DNA of 64,000 bases from Halobacillus andaensis. GTDB taxonomy: Bacteria; Bacillota; Bacilli; Bacillales; Halobacillaceae. The notes beneath the pieces were generated by a model. That model saw only the letters and a list, made by a program, of their open reading frames with translations. It was not told the DNA's origin and made no database searches. The first letter of the stretch is position 1. Every line of letters begins with the position of its first letter. The DNA lies in assembly GCF_014636475.1 (NCBI RefSeq), contig NZ_BMEL01000001.1, positions 124,001-188,000 on the forward strand, read 5' to 3'. Below, piece by piece: positions 36,567-45,599 of this stretch. Made by a program: the position numbers and the translations under genes.

Positions 36567-38303
36567 TTGATATCCTTGAAAAAGAAGCTCACCATATATG
36601 GAATTTGGGTGGCTGTGTGGCCGCTTACTTTGTATATGGTTTTCGCAAATACTTCCTTCCCTATTTTTGACTATAAGATAGATATCATAGGATTTATGAT
36701 TCTAGCCTCTATTGTTGCCATATTTCCATTATTAATGGGCGACCATCCTGTCTTTCTAACGAATGGAGTCAGCTTTGCAGCTTTTTTATTTTTTGGACTA
36801 CTCGTTGAGATACTTGTTATTCAAGTATCTCTCATTTTTCTAATGATCAAGCTAAGAGTGGGAAAGACAAATTTCATTCGCATTCCTTTGAACATGCTCA
36901 TGTTTCTTATTATCTCTCTTATTACAGCAGGAGTGTTTTACTCCCTTGGCGGAAGTCATGGAGAAAATGCACTTCAATCAGGAGCGGATGCTGTTCCTGT
37001 TATGGCTTATGCTCTTACACAGATTGTTATTAATCAGGTTTCACTTAAGTTGATTGGACGGTATCTGTATAGAAGAAAAGTAAAGTGGGTCGACCAAGGT
37101 GTTAAGTGGGAGCTTCTTACTACTGCTCTAGTTGCCCCTGTAGGGTTAATGCTGTATTTCGTTTATACAGAAATCGGCCCTTCTGCCATTTACTTAATTG
37201 GATTCCCGTTTTTACTCATCTCCATTATGTTAAGACAATTTCATAAAACGAGCCAAGTCAATCAATACCTTCAAAAAACAGGGGACATAGGTCATGAACT
37301 TACCGGAAAACTGGGGGTGAAGGAAGTCCTGGATGTCTTTGTAGAAAGAGTCACATCTTTACTCCCATTAGACTATTTATACATATTCGATGTGAAATCT
37401 GACAATACAATGACTTTAGTACGCTTTTTTGATCGAATTGAGAATGTACAACTTCCTGAACTTGATTTAGTGGAAGGGAAGAGCATAAGCGTTGATACCT
37501 TGAAACAGGGAAAAGGAAAGCATTATCATACGAGGAAAAAATGGAAGCAGTTAGAGAATATTTATACACCGGAGAATGTAGAAAGCGTCATGTCCATTCC
37601 TATTACCCGTCAAAACAAAACCGTCGGTATTATCACCATGTATTCGACCCAGCCTCGTGCTTTTTTTAAGTATCAGTACATGATATTAAATATCCTCGGG
37701 AGTTATTTAGCTGTAGCTATTGAAAATGCACGACATTATGAAAAAACAAAGACTGAAAGTGAACGCTGTCCGTTAACTTCTTTATACAATTACCGTTACT
37801 TTGAAAACTATTTACAAATGATTGCAGAAGAGTGGAGAAGGGAAGAAAAACATCGTCCTGTTTCCCAGATTCTATTAGATATCGATCATTTTAAACTCGT
37901 GAACGATGATTACGGCCATGAAGCAGGGAATGAAATTCTTTGCGAGTTAGCTAATCGTCTAGAAGCTATAATAGGTCCTAGTGGTGTAGTTGCACGTTAT
38001 GGAGGCGAAGAGTTTGTTATCTTGCTTCCCGATTACCCGAGCTCTGAAGCCTTGAAGGCAGCAGAAGAAATGAAAGAAATGATTACAAGTTCTCCTTTTA
38101 TCATTCACGATCACATCTTACATATTGAGGAACCTGTTGAAGTCTTTATTTCTGCTAGCATTGGGGTTGCTTCTTATCCTGAGAATTGCGAGGACTTATT
38201 AGAATTAACGCGTCACGCCGATCGCGCGATGTACGTTGGTGCGAAGCAAAGAGGGAGAAATCGTGTCGCGAGTTATGAAAAAATAAAGCAGACAGCTGAA
38301 TAA
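36567..38303 (+). CDS. Membrane sensor diguanylate cyclase (GAF + GGDEF)
   Basis: Expected to make cyclic di-GMP. It is 578 residues from TTG at 36567 behind AAGGAGTGA. Six or so membrane helices (residues 8-220) are followed by a GAF domain (about 250-390) and a GGDEF domain (about 395-572). The active site reads RYGGEEF with GGEEF at 479-483, and the metal and nucleotide residues (DIDHFKLVNDDYGHEAGN) are intact. No RxxD inhibitory site lies five residues upstream, so product feedback at that site is unlikely. The gene is not in this place in B. subtilis. The input signal is unknown. Confidence 0.9.
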   Translation: MISLKKKLTIYGIWVAVWPLTLYMVFANTSFPIFDYKIDIIGFMILASIVAIFPLLMGDHPVFLTNGVSFAAFLFFGLLVEILVIQVSLIFLMIKLRVGKTNFIRIPLNMLMFLIISLITAGVFYSLGGSHGENALQSGADAVPVMAYALTQIVINQVSLKLIGRYLYRRKVKWVDQGVKWELLTTALVAPVGLMLYFVYTEIGPSAIYLIGFPFLLISIMLRQFHKTSQVNQYLQKTGDIGHELTGKLGVKEVLDVFVERVTSLLPLDYLYIFDVKSDNTMTLVRFFDRIENVQLPELDLVEGKSISVDTLKQGKGKHYHTRKKWKQLENIYTPENVESVMSIPITRQNKTVGIITMYSTQPRAFFKYQYMILNILGSYLAVAIENARHYEKTKTESERCPLTSLYNYRYFENYLQMIAEEWRREEKHRPVSQILLDIDHFKLVNDDYGHEAGNEILCELANRLEAIIGPSGVVARYGGEEFVILLPDYPSSEALKAAEEMKEMITSSPFIIHDHILHIEEPVEVFISASIGVASYPENCEDLLELTRHADRAMYVGAKQRGRNRVASYEKIKQTAE

Positions 38304-38323
38304 TCGCATTCAGCTGTCCTTTC
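38291..38323 (+). terminator. Hairpin after the GGDEF gene
   Basis: A 10-bp stem GACAGCTGAA/TTCAGCTGTC (38291-38300 with 38309-38318) with a weak T-rich tail. It includes the stop codon region. Confidence 0.6.
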
Positions 38324-38526
38324 CATAGAAGGGGAGTATATGGATTGAATACTAACGATCTTTAAGATAATTTTCCAGACACAATTAAAACGTTTCATCT
38401 TCTGCGGAAGTGCCTTTACTTGGGGGCTTATGTATCCCTCACGAATTAGAAAATGCTGAATAAATCCTTTCAGGAAAGACACTCTTGATCGGGTGATTTT
38501 CCTCTATACAAAATGAGGAGCGAAAC

Positions 38527-39282
38527 ATGACACTATTTCTAACATTTTATTTATTATTAATCGGTTTGATTCTTGGCTCATTTTATAACGTTGTAGGTCT
38601 TAGAGTTCCAAAAGGGGAGCTTTTTAAACAAGAACGGTCTTATTGTCCAAATTGTCATCAATCATTACGTTGGTACGAGCTTATCCCGATCTTCTCTTAT
38701 ATTCTTCAAAAAGGACGTTGCCTTCATTGCCAGCAAAAAATTTCACCTCTTTATCCTCTTATGGAACTATTCAGTGGCTTAAGCTTTTCTTATAGTTACT
38801 GGGTATTCGGATTTCAACCTTCTCTCATCCTCGCTTTATTGTTATTGTCCATGTTCCACATTATTATAGTAAGTGATTTACGGTATATGGTAATCCCTGA
38901 CAAGGTATTGCTTTTCTTCACCGTCTTATTCGTTATTTATCGCTTCGTTTATCCAACTGTTCCGTGGTGGGGATCAGTAGTAGGAGCACTGACTGGTCTT
39001 ATTGGAACAGCGGTTATTATAGTGATCAGCCGAGGGGGGATGGGAGGAGGAGATATGAAGCTATTTGCAGTTATAGGATTAGCATTAGGAACAAAACTGC
39101 TTTTACTAACCTTCTTTCTCGCAACCTTTATTGGAGCCATTGTTAATTTAACCTTGATCTTTTTTAAAGTTATTTCCCGGGATAATCCTGTACCATTTGG
39201 CCCTTACATTGCAGCGGGAGGAGCAGTTGCCATTTTTTATGGGTCCGATCTTATAGATTGGTATCTCAATCGTTTCTTTTAA
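38527..39282 (+). CDS. comC: Prepilin peptidase ComC
   Basis: Membrane aspartyl protease that cleaves and methylates type IV pilin-like leader peptides; needed for the competence pseudopilus. It is 251 residues. The N-terminal methylase part has the zinc tetrad CPNC and CLHC (about residues 38-67). The catalytic aspartates are in SDLRYMVIPD and GGGDMK. About eight membrane helices. AATGAGGAG precedes the ATG. Located between folC and spoIIB as in B. subtilis. Confidence 0.93.
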   Translation: MTLFLTFYLLLIGLILGSFYNVVGLRVPKGELFKQERSYCPNCHQSLRWYELIPIFSYILQKGRCLHCQQKISPLYPLMELFSGLSFSYSYWVFGFQPSLILALLLLSMFHIIIVSDLRYMVIPDKVLLFFTVLFVIYRFVYPTVPWWGSVVGALTGLIGTAVIIVISRGGMGGGDMKLFAVIGLALGTKLLLLTFFLATFIGAIVNLTLIFFKVISRDNPVPFGPYIAAGGAVAIFYGSDLIDWYLNRFF

Positions 39283-39633
39283 GCGCTTTATAATTTATTT
39301 TACCTTAAAGGATATCCCTCCTATCGCAGTGAATTCATAACTTTGCTGCATTTCTCGACGTTTTGTCTAATCATGGTCGAATGATGATTGCTGACGGGTT
39401 CAGTTTTATGTGCAAATGGTTAAAACTCGAAGAATTAGAGGCCGAGCAGCCATCTTATAATTTTGGGCAAGAAGCATACAAATTTTGTATTTTGAAGATA
39501 ATTCAAGAAAAGACTTGTGAGTCAAGTCTTTTTTTGTGTGGAATTATTGTCGAATTGCTACTGACAAATTTCAACGTCCTTTTCCTATGAGCTGTGGTAC
39601 GTTGTATAAAAGATAAAGGAGGGGAAACGACCA
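39283..39633. other. Spacer between comC and spoIIB
   Basis: Holds a terminator-like hairpin (AAAAGACTTG/CAAGTCTTTT with T run, 39508-39536) and a TGTCGAA match to the core Spo0A box at 39548-39554, about 80 bases ahead of spoIIB. The open frame at 39363-39590 runs through the hairpin, has no ribosome site and is not supported as a gene. Confidence 0.5.
39508..39536 (+). terminator. Intrinsic terminator upstream of spoIIB
   Basis: A 10-bp stem with a five-base loop and a T run; probably ends comC transcripts. Confidence 0.7.
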
Positions 39634-40467
39634 TTGGCTGAAAAAAATAATAAAATAATTATTTCCTACAATAAAGATAAAGAGACTCAGCAGGAAATAG
39701 TACAAGCAAAAAAGGAACAAGCTGCTGCGGATGTGAAAGAATTACAACAGTCTGACGAGCTCGGCTCATACTCTAAAGTATATAAAATCCCTTCTTTCCG
39801 TAAGAGGTTATCTCCTTATTCTTTGAAACACGTCAGTTTATCGGTGATGACAGCTATAATCGTAAGCTTTGCACTTGGCTTTATTTTATTAAAATTATTT
39901 GTATCGGTAACAGATGAGACATCTCCACCTGTAGAAAGTGTGTCAGGAGGACAAGTCCAAAGTACATCTGCCGAAACAGTACAGGTAGATTTGCCAAGCC
40001 TTAAATCAGAAGTAGTGCAGAGCGGAGTTTTCACGAATGAAGAGACAGCGGAAGAATGGCAAGGAAAGCTAGAAGAACAATCGGTCCCATCGATGATATG
40101 GAAGAAGGACGAGCAATATTTCTTATTATCAGGAAGCGAAGATGCGGAAACAAATATTGCTCAGGTAGCTGACGAGTTAGCAGAACTAGACATTCCTACA
40201 TACCTAAAATCGTGGGAAGTAGCCGGAGGACAATTAGAAATACCTGAATCGCTGCTTTCTACTATAGAGAACTTGCTTTCTCATATTCAGAATCATACGT
40301 TACACACTGTGCCGATTGAAGAGCGGGAACAGTTATTAAGTGCATGGGAAGATTCAGGTGCTGGTAATGAGCAATTTGAAAAAGCTCTTCAAGCGTGGGT
40401 GAGCGAAACGGACAATGGGGTAAGCTGGCTAAATATAGCTCAGTCACTAGAATCTTTGAAAAACTGA
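39634..40467 (+). CDS. spoIIB: SpoIIB-like SPOR-domain membrane protein
   Basis: Sporulation protein that assists septal peptidoglycan dissolution at engulfment in B. subtilis. It is 277 residues from TTG behind AAAGGAGGGG. A basic cytoplasmic part (1-65), one membrane helix (about 67-92), a linker, a SPOR-like domain (about 118-190: EVVQSGVFTNEETAEEW, DIPTYLKSWEV) and a helical C-terminus are visible. The name rests on architecture plus place between comC and radC; overall conservation of SpoIIB is low. Confidence 0.8.
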   Translation: MAEKNNKIIISYNKDKETQQEIVQAKKEQAAADVKELQQSDELGSYSKVYKIPSFRKRLSPYSLKHVSLSVMTAIIVSFALGFILLKLFVSVTDETSPPVESVSGGQVQSTSAETVQVDLPSLKSEVVQSGVFTNEETAEEWQGKLEEQSVPSMIWKKDEQYFLLSGSEDAETNIAQVADELAELDIPTYLKSWEVAGGQLEIPESLLSTIENLLSHIQNHTLHTVPIEEREQLLSAWEDSGAGNEQFEKALQAWVSETDNGVSWLNIAQSLESLKN

Positions 40468-40658
40468 CTATTTTTGTTTTTATATAGGAATGACAGGGAG
40501 TAAAACCAAAAGATTTTCTATAAAGAAATGCTTTATTCTCTAAATAACTGCTTCTATTATTAAATAATCTATGCTCTCTGAAATACCAGATTTTTAATAA
40601 ACTGTTAATACCTCAATGAATTGGTTGAGGAATTTGACGGAAAGGAAGCGAACTAGCA

Positions 40659-41348
40659 ATGTCTTCAACGAGTATAATGATTCGAGACGTCCCAAAAGAA
40701 GATCGGCCTAGAGAGCGTTTAGTGAAACATGGCGCGCACCACCTATCCAATCAGGAACTGTTAGCAATTCTTCTAGGAAGCGGGTCAAAAAAAGAATCAG
40801 TTACGTCGCTGGCTCAGCGTATTCTTATTCATTTTGAAGGAATTATGTTATTAAAAGATGCTACGATTGAGGAATTGACGGCGATTAAAGGAATAGGTTC
40901 CGCCAAGGCTGTTTTATTGCTTTCAGCTATTGAATTTGGAAGAAGACTGCAGCAAATGAAACCTGTCGAAAGGTATGTCATTCGAAGTCCTGAGGACGGA
41001 GCAGATTTTGTAATGGAAGAAATGAGAGATTTAAAGCAAGAACACTTCGTCTGCCTTTTCCTAAATACAAAGAATCAAGTGCTCCACCGGCAAACTGTAT
41101 TTATCGGCAGTCTGAATGCATCGATTGTACACCCTCGCGAAGTTTTCAAGGAAGCGGTGAAACGTTCCGCCGCTTCGATTATCTGTGCCCATAACCATCC
41201 CTCAGGGGACCCATCTCCATCGCAAGAAGATATTCAAGTTACGCGCAGGTTAAATGAGTGCGGGAAAATGATAGGGATTGAATTGCTCGATCACTTAGTT
41301 ATTGGTGACCGGAAATTCATTTCTCTCAAAGAAAAAGGATATCTATAA
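40659..41348 (+). CDS. radC: RadC/YsxA family JAB-domain protein
   Basis: A 229-residue member of the RadC family. A helix-hairpin-helix region (about 15-85: LSNQELLAILLGSG, IKGIGSAKAVLL) precedes an MPN/JAB metalloprotease-like domain with the metal motif HNHPSGDPSPS (family HxH...SxxD). The cellular role is unsettled; its old link to recombinational repair is not supported in several species. The maf gene that lies between spoIIB and radC in B. subtilis is absent; the 190 bases ahead show no gene. Confidence 0.92.
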   Translation: MSSTSIMIRDVPKEDRPRERLVKHGAHHLSNQELLAILLGSGSKKESVTSLAQRILIHFEGIMLLKDATIEELTAIKGIGSAKAVLLLSAIEFGRRLQQMKPVERYVIRSPEDGADFVMEEMRDLKQEHFVCLFLNTKNQVLHRQTVFIGSLNASIVHPREVFKEAVKRSAASIICAHNHPSGDPSPSQEDIQVTRRLNECGKMIGIELLDHLVIGDRKFISLKEKGYL

Positions 41349-41399
41349 CACTATCTATTTTTTATTATTTTTCGTATAATTGAATAGATGAAAAAAATT

Positions 41400-41442
41400 A
41401 AGCGCCATTTATAAGGATTATCTTATAATATGGCGCTTCTTC
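41400..41442 (+). terminator. Hairpin terminator after radC
   Basis: A 9-bp outer stem AAGCGCCAT/ATGGCGCTT (41400-41408 with 41430-41438), extended inside by TATAAG/CTTATA, then CTTCT. Confidence 0.6.
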
Positions 41443-41499
41443 TCATGATATATTGATTATTGAATTCAACATGAATGTGTAGGAGAAAGGAAGATATTA

Positions 41500-42540
41500 T
41501 TGGGTTTATTTGGTTTTTCGCAAGATTTAGGTATTGATTTAGGAACCGCAAATACACTAGTCTTTTTAAGAAATAAAGGAGTTATTCTAAGAGAGCCTTC
41601 TGTTGTAGCAAAAAACATCCAAACAGGCGATATTGAAGCAGTTGGAAATGATGCAAGAAACATGATTGGACGTACCCCGAACTACATATCTGTTATTCGT
41701 CCTATGAAAGATGGGGTCATCGCAGACTATGACACGACGGCCCAAATGATGAAATATTACATTAAGCAGGCATTACGCAATCGTTCATCTTTTGCAAGCA
41801 AGCCTAATGTTATGGTGTGTGTACCTTCAGGCATTACGATGGTCGAGGAGAGAGCTGTCATTGATGCAACTAAGCAAGCAGGGGCAAAAGAAGCATTTCC
41901 GATAGCGGAACCTTTTGCAGCAGCCATTGGAGCTGGCTTACCTGTATGGGAGCCGACAGGAAGCATGGTTGTTGATGTCGGTGGAGGAACAACTGAAGTA
42001 GCGATTATTTCACTAGGTGGGATCGTTACTAGTCAATCGATTCGAGTGGCAGGTGACGAGATGGATGACGCGATCATTCAACACGTGCGCAAACAATATA
42101 ACTTGATGATTGGTGAGCGCACAGCTGAAGAGATTAAATTCGAAGTCGGCGGTGCTGGAAAAGCAGACGTGAATCAAACGATGGAAATTCGCGGTCGTGA
42201 TCTGCTTAGTGGACTTCCAAAAACAATTGAAATCCATGCGGATGAAATAGTTCGAGCGTTAAAAGATACCGTCGATTCTATTGTAGAGACGGTCAAAAAT
42301 ACATTGGAGAAGACACCTCCAGAACTTGCGGCGGATATTATGGAACGAGGAATAGTGCTTACAGGCGGTGGAGCACTTTTGAAAAATCTTGATCGTGTTA
42401 TAAGTGAAGAAACGAACATGCCGGTATTCATTGCGGATGAACCTCTTGATTGTGTAGCTATTGGGACTGGGAAATCACTCGAATACATTCAACACTTCAA
42501 GTCTCAACCTAATGTTGCCACCCGACCGAAAACGGATTAA
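41500..42540 (+). CDS. mreB: Rod shape-determining protein MreB
   Basis: Bacterial actin that organises lateral-wall elongation. It is 346 residues starting at TTG with AAAGGAAG upstream. The actin-fold motifs are clear: phosphate-1 DLGTANTLV, phosphate-2 [13 protein letters not shown] and the adenosine motif [14 protein letters not shown]. The start [15 protein letters not shown] includes the amphipathic membrane-binding N-terminus. First gene of mreBCD-minCD. Confidence 0.97.
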   Translation: MGLFGFSQDLGIDLGTANTLVFLRNKGVILREPSVVAKNIQTGDIEAVGNDARNMIGRTPNYISVIRPMKDGVIADYDTTAQMMKYYIKQALRNRSSFASKPNVMVCVPSGITMVEERAVIDATKQAGAKEAFPIAEPFAAAIGAGLPVWEPTGSMVVDVGGGTTEVAIISLGGIVTSQSIRVAGDEMDDAIIQHVRKQYNLMIGERTAEEIKFEVGGAGKADVNQTMEIRGRDLLSGLPKTIEIHADEIVRALKDTVDSIVETVKNTLEKTPPELAADIMERGIVLTGGGALLKNLDRVISEETNMPVFIADEPLDCVAIGTGKSLEYIQHFKSQPNVATRPKTD

Positions 42541-42552
42541 GGAGTCTTTTGT

Positions 42553-43434
42553 ATGCCCTCATTGTTTCGAAGAAAAAGACTTATGACCGTATTAATTGGA
42601 TTTATTATTTTAGTAACCCTCATTGGTTATTCTACGAGGGACCGCAGTGAGTTATCCGTACCAGAGAAGTTTCTTCAAGATTCTGTAGGGTGGGTGCAAA
42701 CCGTCTTTCATTCACCTGTCCAACTCGTGGATAATGCTTATCAAAATATACAGAACATGTTGAATGTATATGAACAAAATGAAGTATTGAAAACTCGATT
42801 AGACGAATACAAGGGACTTATTCAAGAGAATCAGCAATTAAACAAGGACAACCGTGATTTAAGAGCTACATTAGAAAAAACAGAATCAATGCGTGACTAT
42901 ACACCTATTCAAGGAACTGTCATTGCTCGCAGTTCCGATCGTTGGTTTGAACAAATGACGATCAATAAAGGAGAAGAGCATGGTGTAGAGAAAGACATGG
43001 CGGTCATTACAAGCGAAGGTATGGTAGGTAAAATACAATCTGCTGGAGCTTTCCACTCCAATGTCCAGCTTCTGAGTGGTTTTGATGAATCCAATAAAAT
43101 TTCTTCCTGGGTAGTAAGAGAAGATGAAGACAACGCATTTGGCTTAATTGAAGGCTATGATAGTGAAAGCGGCAGATTGCTGCTTGAAGGGATTAATCTA
43201 GATGAGGAGTTGGAAGAAGGCGATGTGGTGATGTCTACAGGTCTTGGCGGGGTGTTCCCGAGTGATTTACGTATTGGTACTGTCGACGAAGTACAAAATG
43301 ATCGTTCAGGATTAACGAAGACAGCTTATGTTGAACCCTTTGCGGATTTGTTTGACATTAGTCATGTGATGGTAGTTGATCGAGATATGCAGCCCGTTAG
43401 TGAAGAAGAGCAAGAAGAAGGCGATGACCAATGA
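42553..43434 (+). CDS. mreC: Rod shape-determining protein MreC
   Basis: Elongasome scaffold linking MreB to extracytoplasmic wall synthases. It is 293 residues: an N-terminal membrane helix (about 9-25), a coiled coil (about 70-112: NEVLKTRLDEYKGLIQENQQ) and the paired beta-barrel domains. The C-terminal tail is acidic. It starts 12 bases after mreB; its stop overlaps the mreD ATG by 4 bases. Confidence 0.96.
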   Translation: MPSLFRRKRLMTVLIGFIILVTLIGYSTRDRSELSVPEKFLQDSVGWVQTVFHSPVQLVDNAYQNIQNMLNVYEQNEVLKTRLDEYKGLIQENQQLNKDNRDLRATLEKTESMRDYTPIQGTVIARSSDRWFEQMTINKGEEHGVEKDMAVITSEGMVGKIQSAGAFHSNVQLLSGFDESNKISSWVVREDEDNAFGLIEGYDSESGRLLLEGINLDEELEEGDVVMSTGLGGVFPSDLRIGTVDEVQNDRSGLTKTAYVEPFADLFDISHVMVVDRDMQPVSEEEQEEGDDQ

Positions 43435-43958
43435 TTAGGTTTTGGATCTCCATATTCCTCGTCATACTGCTTGTTCTGCAAGGGATGGCAATGAGCCTCT
43501 TACCAGCTAGAATTGTATATTCAGAGCTGCTAGTCACTCCTCACTGGGTTTTATGTTTAATTATGCTAATTGCTATATTCTTTGATAAAGATGAGACATA
43601 TCACTGCGTGTGGTACGGCCTTGTATTCGGACTACTTATTGATGTGGTATATACAGGGGTATTAGGTGTTTACATGGTAACGTACGCCAGTGTAGCTTAT
43701 ATTACTCATGGTCTTAAGAAGTGGTTTCATGCTAATTTTACCGCTTCCTTGCTGTTGGCCATTTTCGGCGTAGCTTTAGCAGATGCGATTTTATATGTGA
43801 TTTACTCGTTTGTACAAGTTACAGATATGGCTTGGGGAGATTATATATCCTTACGGCTTCTCTCTACTGTTTTAGCGAATGCTATCTTTTTCTTATTGCT
43901 ATATCCTCTGTTGAAAAACCGAGTAGAACAATGGTCAGATCGCTGGCAAAGCGCGTAA
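43431..43958 (+). CDS. mreD: Rod shape-determining protein MreD
   Basis: A 175-residue membrane protein with five or six helices, partner of MreC in the elongasome. It belongs to the MreD family by hydrophobic pattern (GLVFGLLIDVVYTGVLGVY) and by its 4-base overlap with mreC and position before minC. Confidence 0.94.
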   Translation: MIRFWISIFLVILLVLQGMAMSLLPARIVYSELLVTPHWVLCLIMLIAIFFDKDETYHCVWYGLVFGLLIDVVYTGVLGVYMVTYASVAYITHGLKKWFHANFTASLLLAIFGVALADAILYVIYSFVQVTDMAWGDYISLRLLSTVLANAIFFLLLYPLLKNRVEQWSDRWQSA

Positions 43959-44002
43959 TCGCGTAATAATGTATAAATGTGCAGAGTTTGAGGTGAAGCC
44001 CT

Positions 44003-44689
44003 ATGTCGGCTAATAGTCAAATGGTGACTATAAAAGGGACAAGAGATGGTCTGACTCTTCAGTTAAATGATCAATGTTCCTATGATTCTATATTACAAGA
44101 GTTAGAAGAGAAGCTTTCTGTTAATGGAATTGATGACAATCAACCGATGATTCGAGTTACCATTCAATTAGGTAATCGATTTTTAACCAATGAGCAGCAA
44201 GAAACGTTAAGAAAGATTGTAAGAGAGAAGCAAAAGTTGGTTGTGGATCAAATCGAATCTAATGTTATAACGAAAGATGAAGCATTATCATGGAAAGAAA
44301 ATACAGAAATTACTCCAATGACAAAAACGATTCGCTCTGGACAAGTGATTGAAGTAAAGGGTGATTTGCTATTATTGGGTGATATAAATCCAGGGGGAAA
44401 GGCTGTTGCTTCTGGAAACATCTTCATATTAGGTCATTTACGAGGGATCGCTCATGCCGGCTCTCAGGGCAATGAAGAAGCTGTGATTGCGGCCTCTTAT
44501 ATGAAGCCTAATCAGCTGAGAATTGCGGATCAAATTTCAAGAGCCCCTGATCAAGATTCGGATGGTCTATATATTGAATGCGGGTTCGTAGATAAACAGA
44601 ATGAGGCTATTCGGATTGCTCCCCTTCAGGACGTCCTGAAACAGAAGCCTGATTTAGTGAGCTTTGAAAGGAGAATGCTTAATGGGTGA
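44003..44689 (+). CDS. minC: Septum site-determining protein MinC
   Basis: FtsZ assembly inhibitor that acts with MinD at the cell poles. It is 228 residues with an N-terminal domain (1-105) and the C-terminal right-handed beta-helix (about 115-210: SGQVIEVKGDLLLLGDINPGGKAVASGNIFILGHLRGIAHAG). GAGGTGAAG lies before the ATG. It overlaps minD by 8 bases. Confidence 0.95.
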   Translation: MSANSQMVTIKGTRDGLTLQLNDQCSYDSILQELEEKLSVNGIDDNQPMIRVTIQLGNRFLTNEQQETLRKIVREKQKLVVDQIESNVITKDEALSWKENTEITPMTKTIRSGQVIEVKGDLLLLGDINPGGKAVASGNIFILGHLRGIAHAGSQGNEEAVIAASYMKPNQLRIADQISRAPDQDSDGLYIECGFVDKQNEAIRIAPLQDVLKQKPDLVSFERRMLNG

Positions 44690-45479
44690 AGCCATCGTTA
44701 TTACATCTGGAAAAGGTGGCGTAGGCAAAACGACCACAACAGCGAATTTAGGTACAGCTTTAGCGTTACAAAATAAAAAGGTGTGTCTCGTGGATACGGA
44801 TATAGGACTACGCAATCTAGATGTAGTTATGGGGCTTGAGAACCGGATAATTTATGACATCGTGGATGTTGTAGAAGAACGCTGTAAAACCAAACAGGCG
44901 CTCATTACAGATAAACGATTTGATTGTCTCCACTTATTGCCTGCTGCCCAAACTTCGGACAAAACTTCAGTTACACCTGAAGCTGTAAAGCAAATTATTG
45001 ATGAGCTTAAAAAAGAGTACGATTATGTGGTGATCGACTGCCCGGCGGGTATAGAACAAGGGTATAAAAACGCAGTCGCTGGTGCAGACAAGGCTGTAGT
45101 CGTTACAACTCCTGAGAAGTCTAGTGTTAGAGATGCCGACCGTATTATCGGCTTATTAGAACAAGAAGATCTCGAGCCTCCTAAATTAGTGATTAACCGA
45201 ATTAGAAATCATATGATGAAATCAGGAGAAATGATGGATGTCGATGAAATCGTGAACATTTTAGCGATCGATTTATTAGGGATCGTCGTTGATGACGATG
45301 CTGTAATCAAAGGGTCTAATAGTGGGGAGCCAGTGGCTTTTACACCGGATACAAAAGCTTCGCTCGCCTACCGTAATATAGCTAGAAGAATCTTAGGAGA
45401 ATCGGTTCCTCTATTAAACTTGGAAGAAGACCCGGGGCTGTTAGCAAAAGTGAAAAAGTTTTTCGGAATGCGTGCTTAG
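44682..45479 (+). CDS. minD: Septum site-determining ATPase MinD
   Basis: Membrane-associated ParA-type ATPase that recruits MinC. It is 265 residues from the ATG at 44682 (AAAGGAG upstream). The deviant Walker A is GKGGVGKTTTT, with VDTDIGLRNLD and the Walker B VIDCPAGIEQG. The C-terminal amphipathic membrane-targeting helix (LLAKVKKFFGM) is visible. A strong terminator follows. Confidence 0.97.
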   Translation: MGEAIVITSGKGGVGKTTTTANLGTALALQNKKVCLVDTDIGLRNLDVVMGLENRIIYDIVDVVEERCKTKQALITDKRFDCLHLLPAAQTSDKTSVTPEAVKQIIDELKKEYDYVVIDCPAGIEQGYKNAVAGADKAVVVTTPEKSSVRDADRIIGLLEQEDLEPPKLVINRIRNHMMKSGEMMDVDEIVNILAIDLLGIVVDDDAVIKGSNSGEPVAFTPDTKASLAYRNIARRILGESVPLLNLEEDPGLLAKVKKFFGMRA

Positions 45480-45483
45480 CCAT

Positions 45484-45512
45484 ACTGCGAACTTTGTTCG
45501 CAGTTTTTTTGT
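45484..45512 (+). terminator. Intrinsic terminator after minD
   Basis: A perfect 9-bp stem ACTGCGAAC/GTTCGCAGT with a three-base loop and seven T. Confidence 0.93.
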
Positions 45513-45537
45513 CTTTTTTAATCTCCCCTAAACCTAA

Positions 45538-45566
45538 TCATATTCTGTACTCTCTCGCCATAGATT
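45538..45566 (+). promoter_or_regulatory. SigE promoter of spoIVFAB
   Basis: TCATATT (45538-45544) is a perfect kmATATT -35; a 14-base spacer leads to CATAGATT (45559-45566), seven of eight matches to CATACAHT. In B. subtilis spoIVF is transcribed by SigE. The predicted start lies about 25 bases before the TTG. Confidence 0.78.
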
Positions 45567-45599
45567 AGTAAAAACGGTTGAAGAGAGAAGGGGTTTAAA

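Noticed and set aside
39363-39590. A 75-codon forward open frame between comC and spoIIB
   Set aside because: It contains an intrinsic terminator and lacks a ribosome site.
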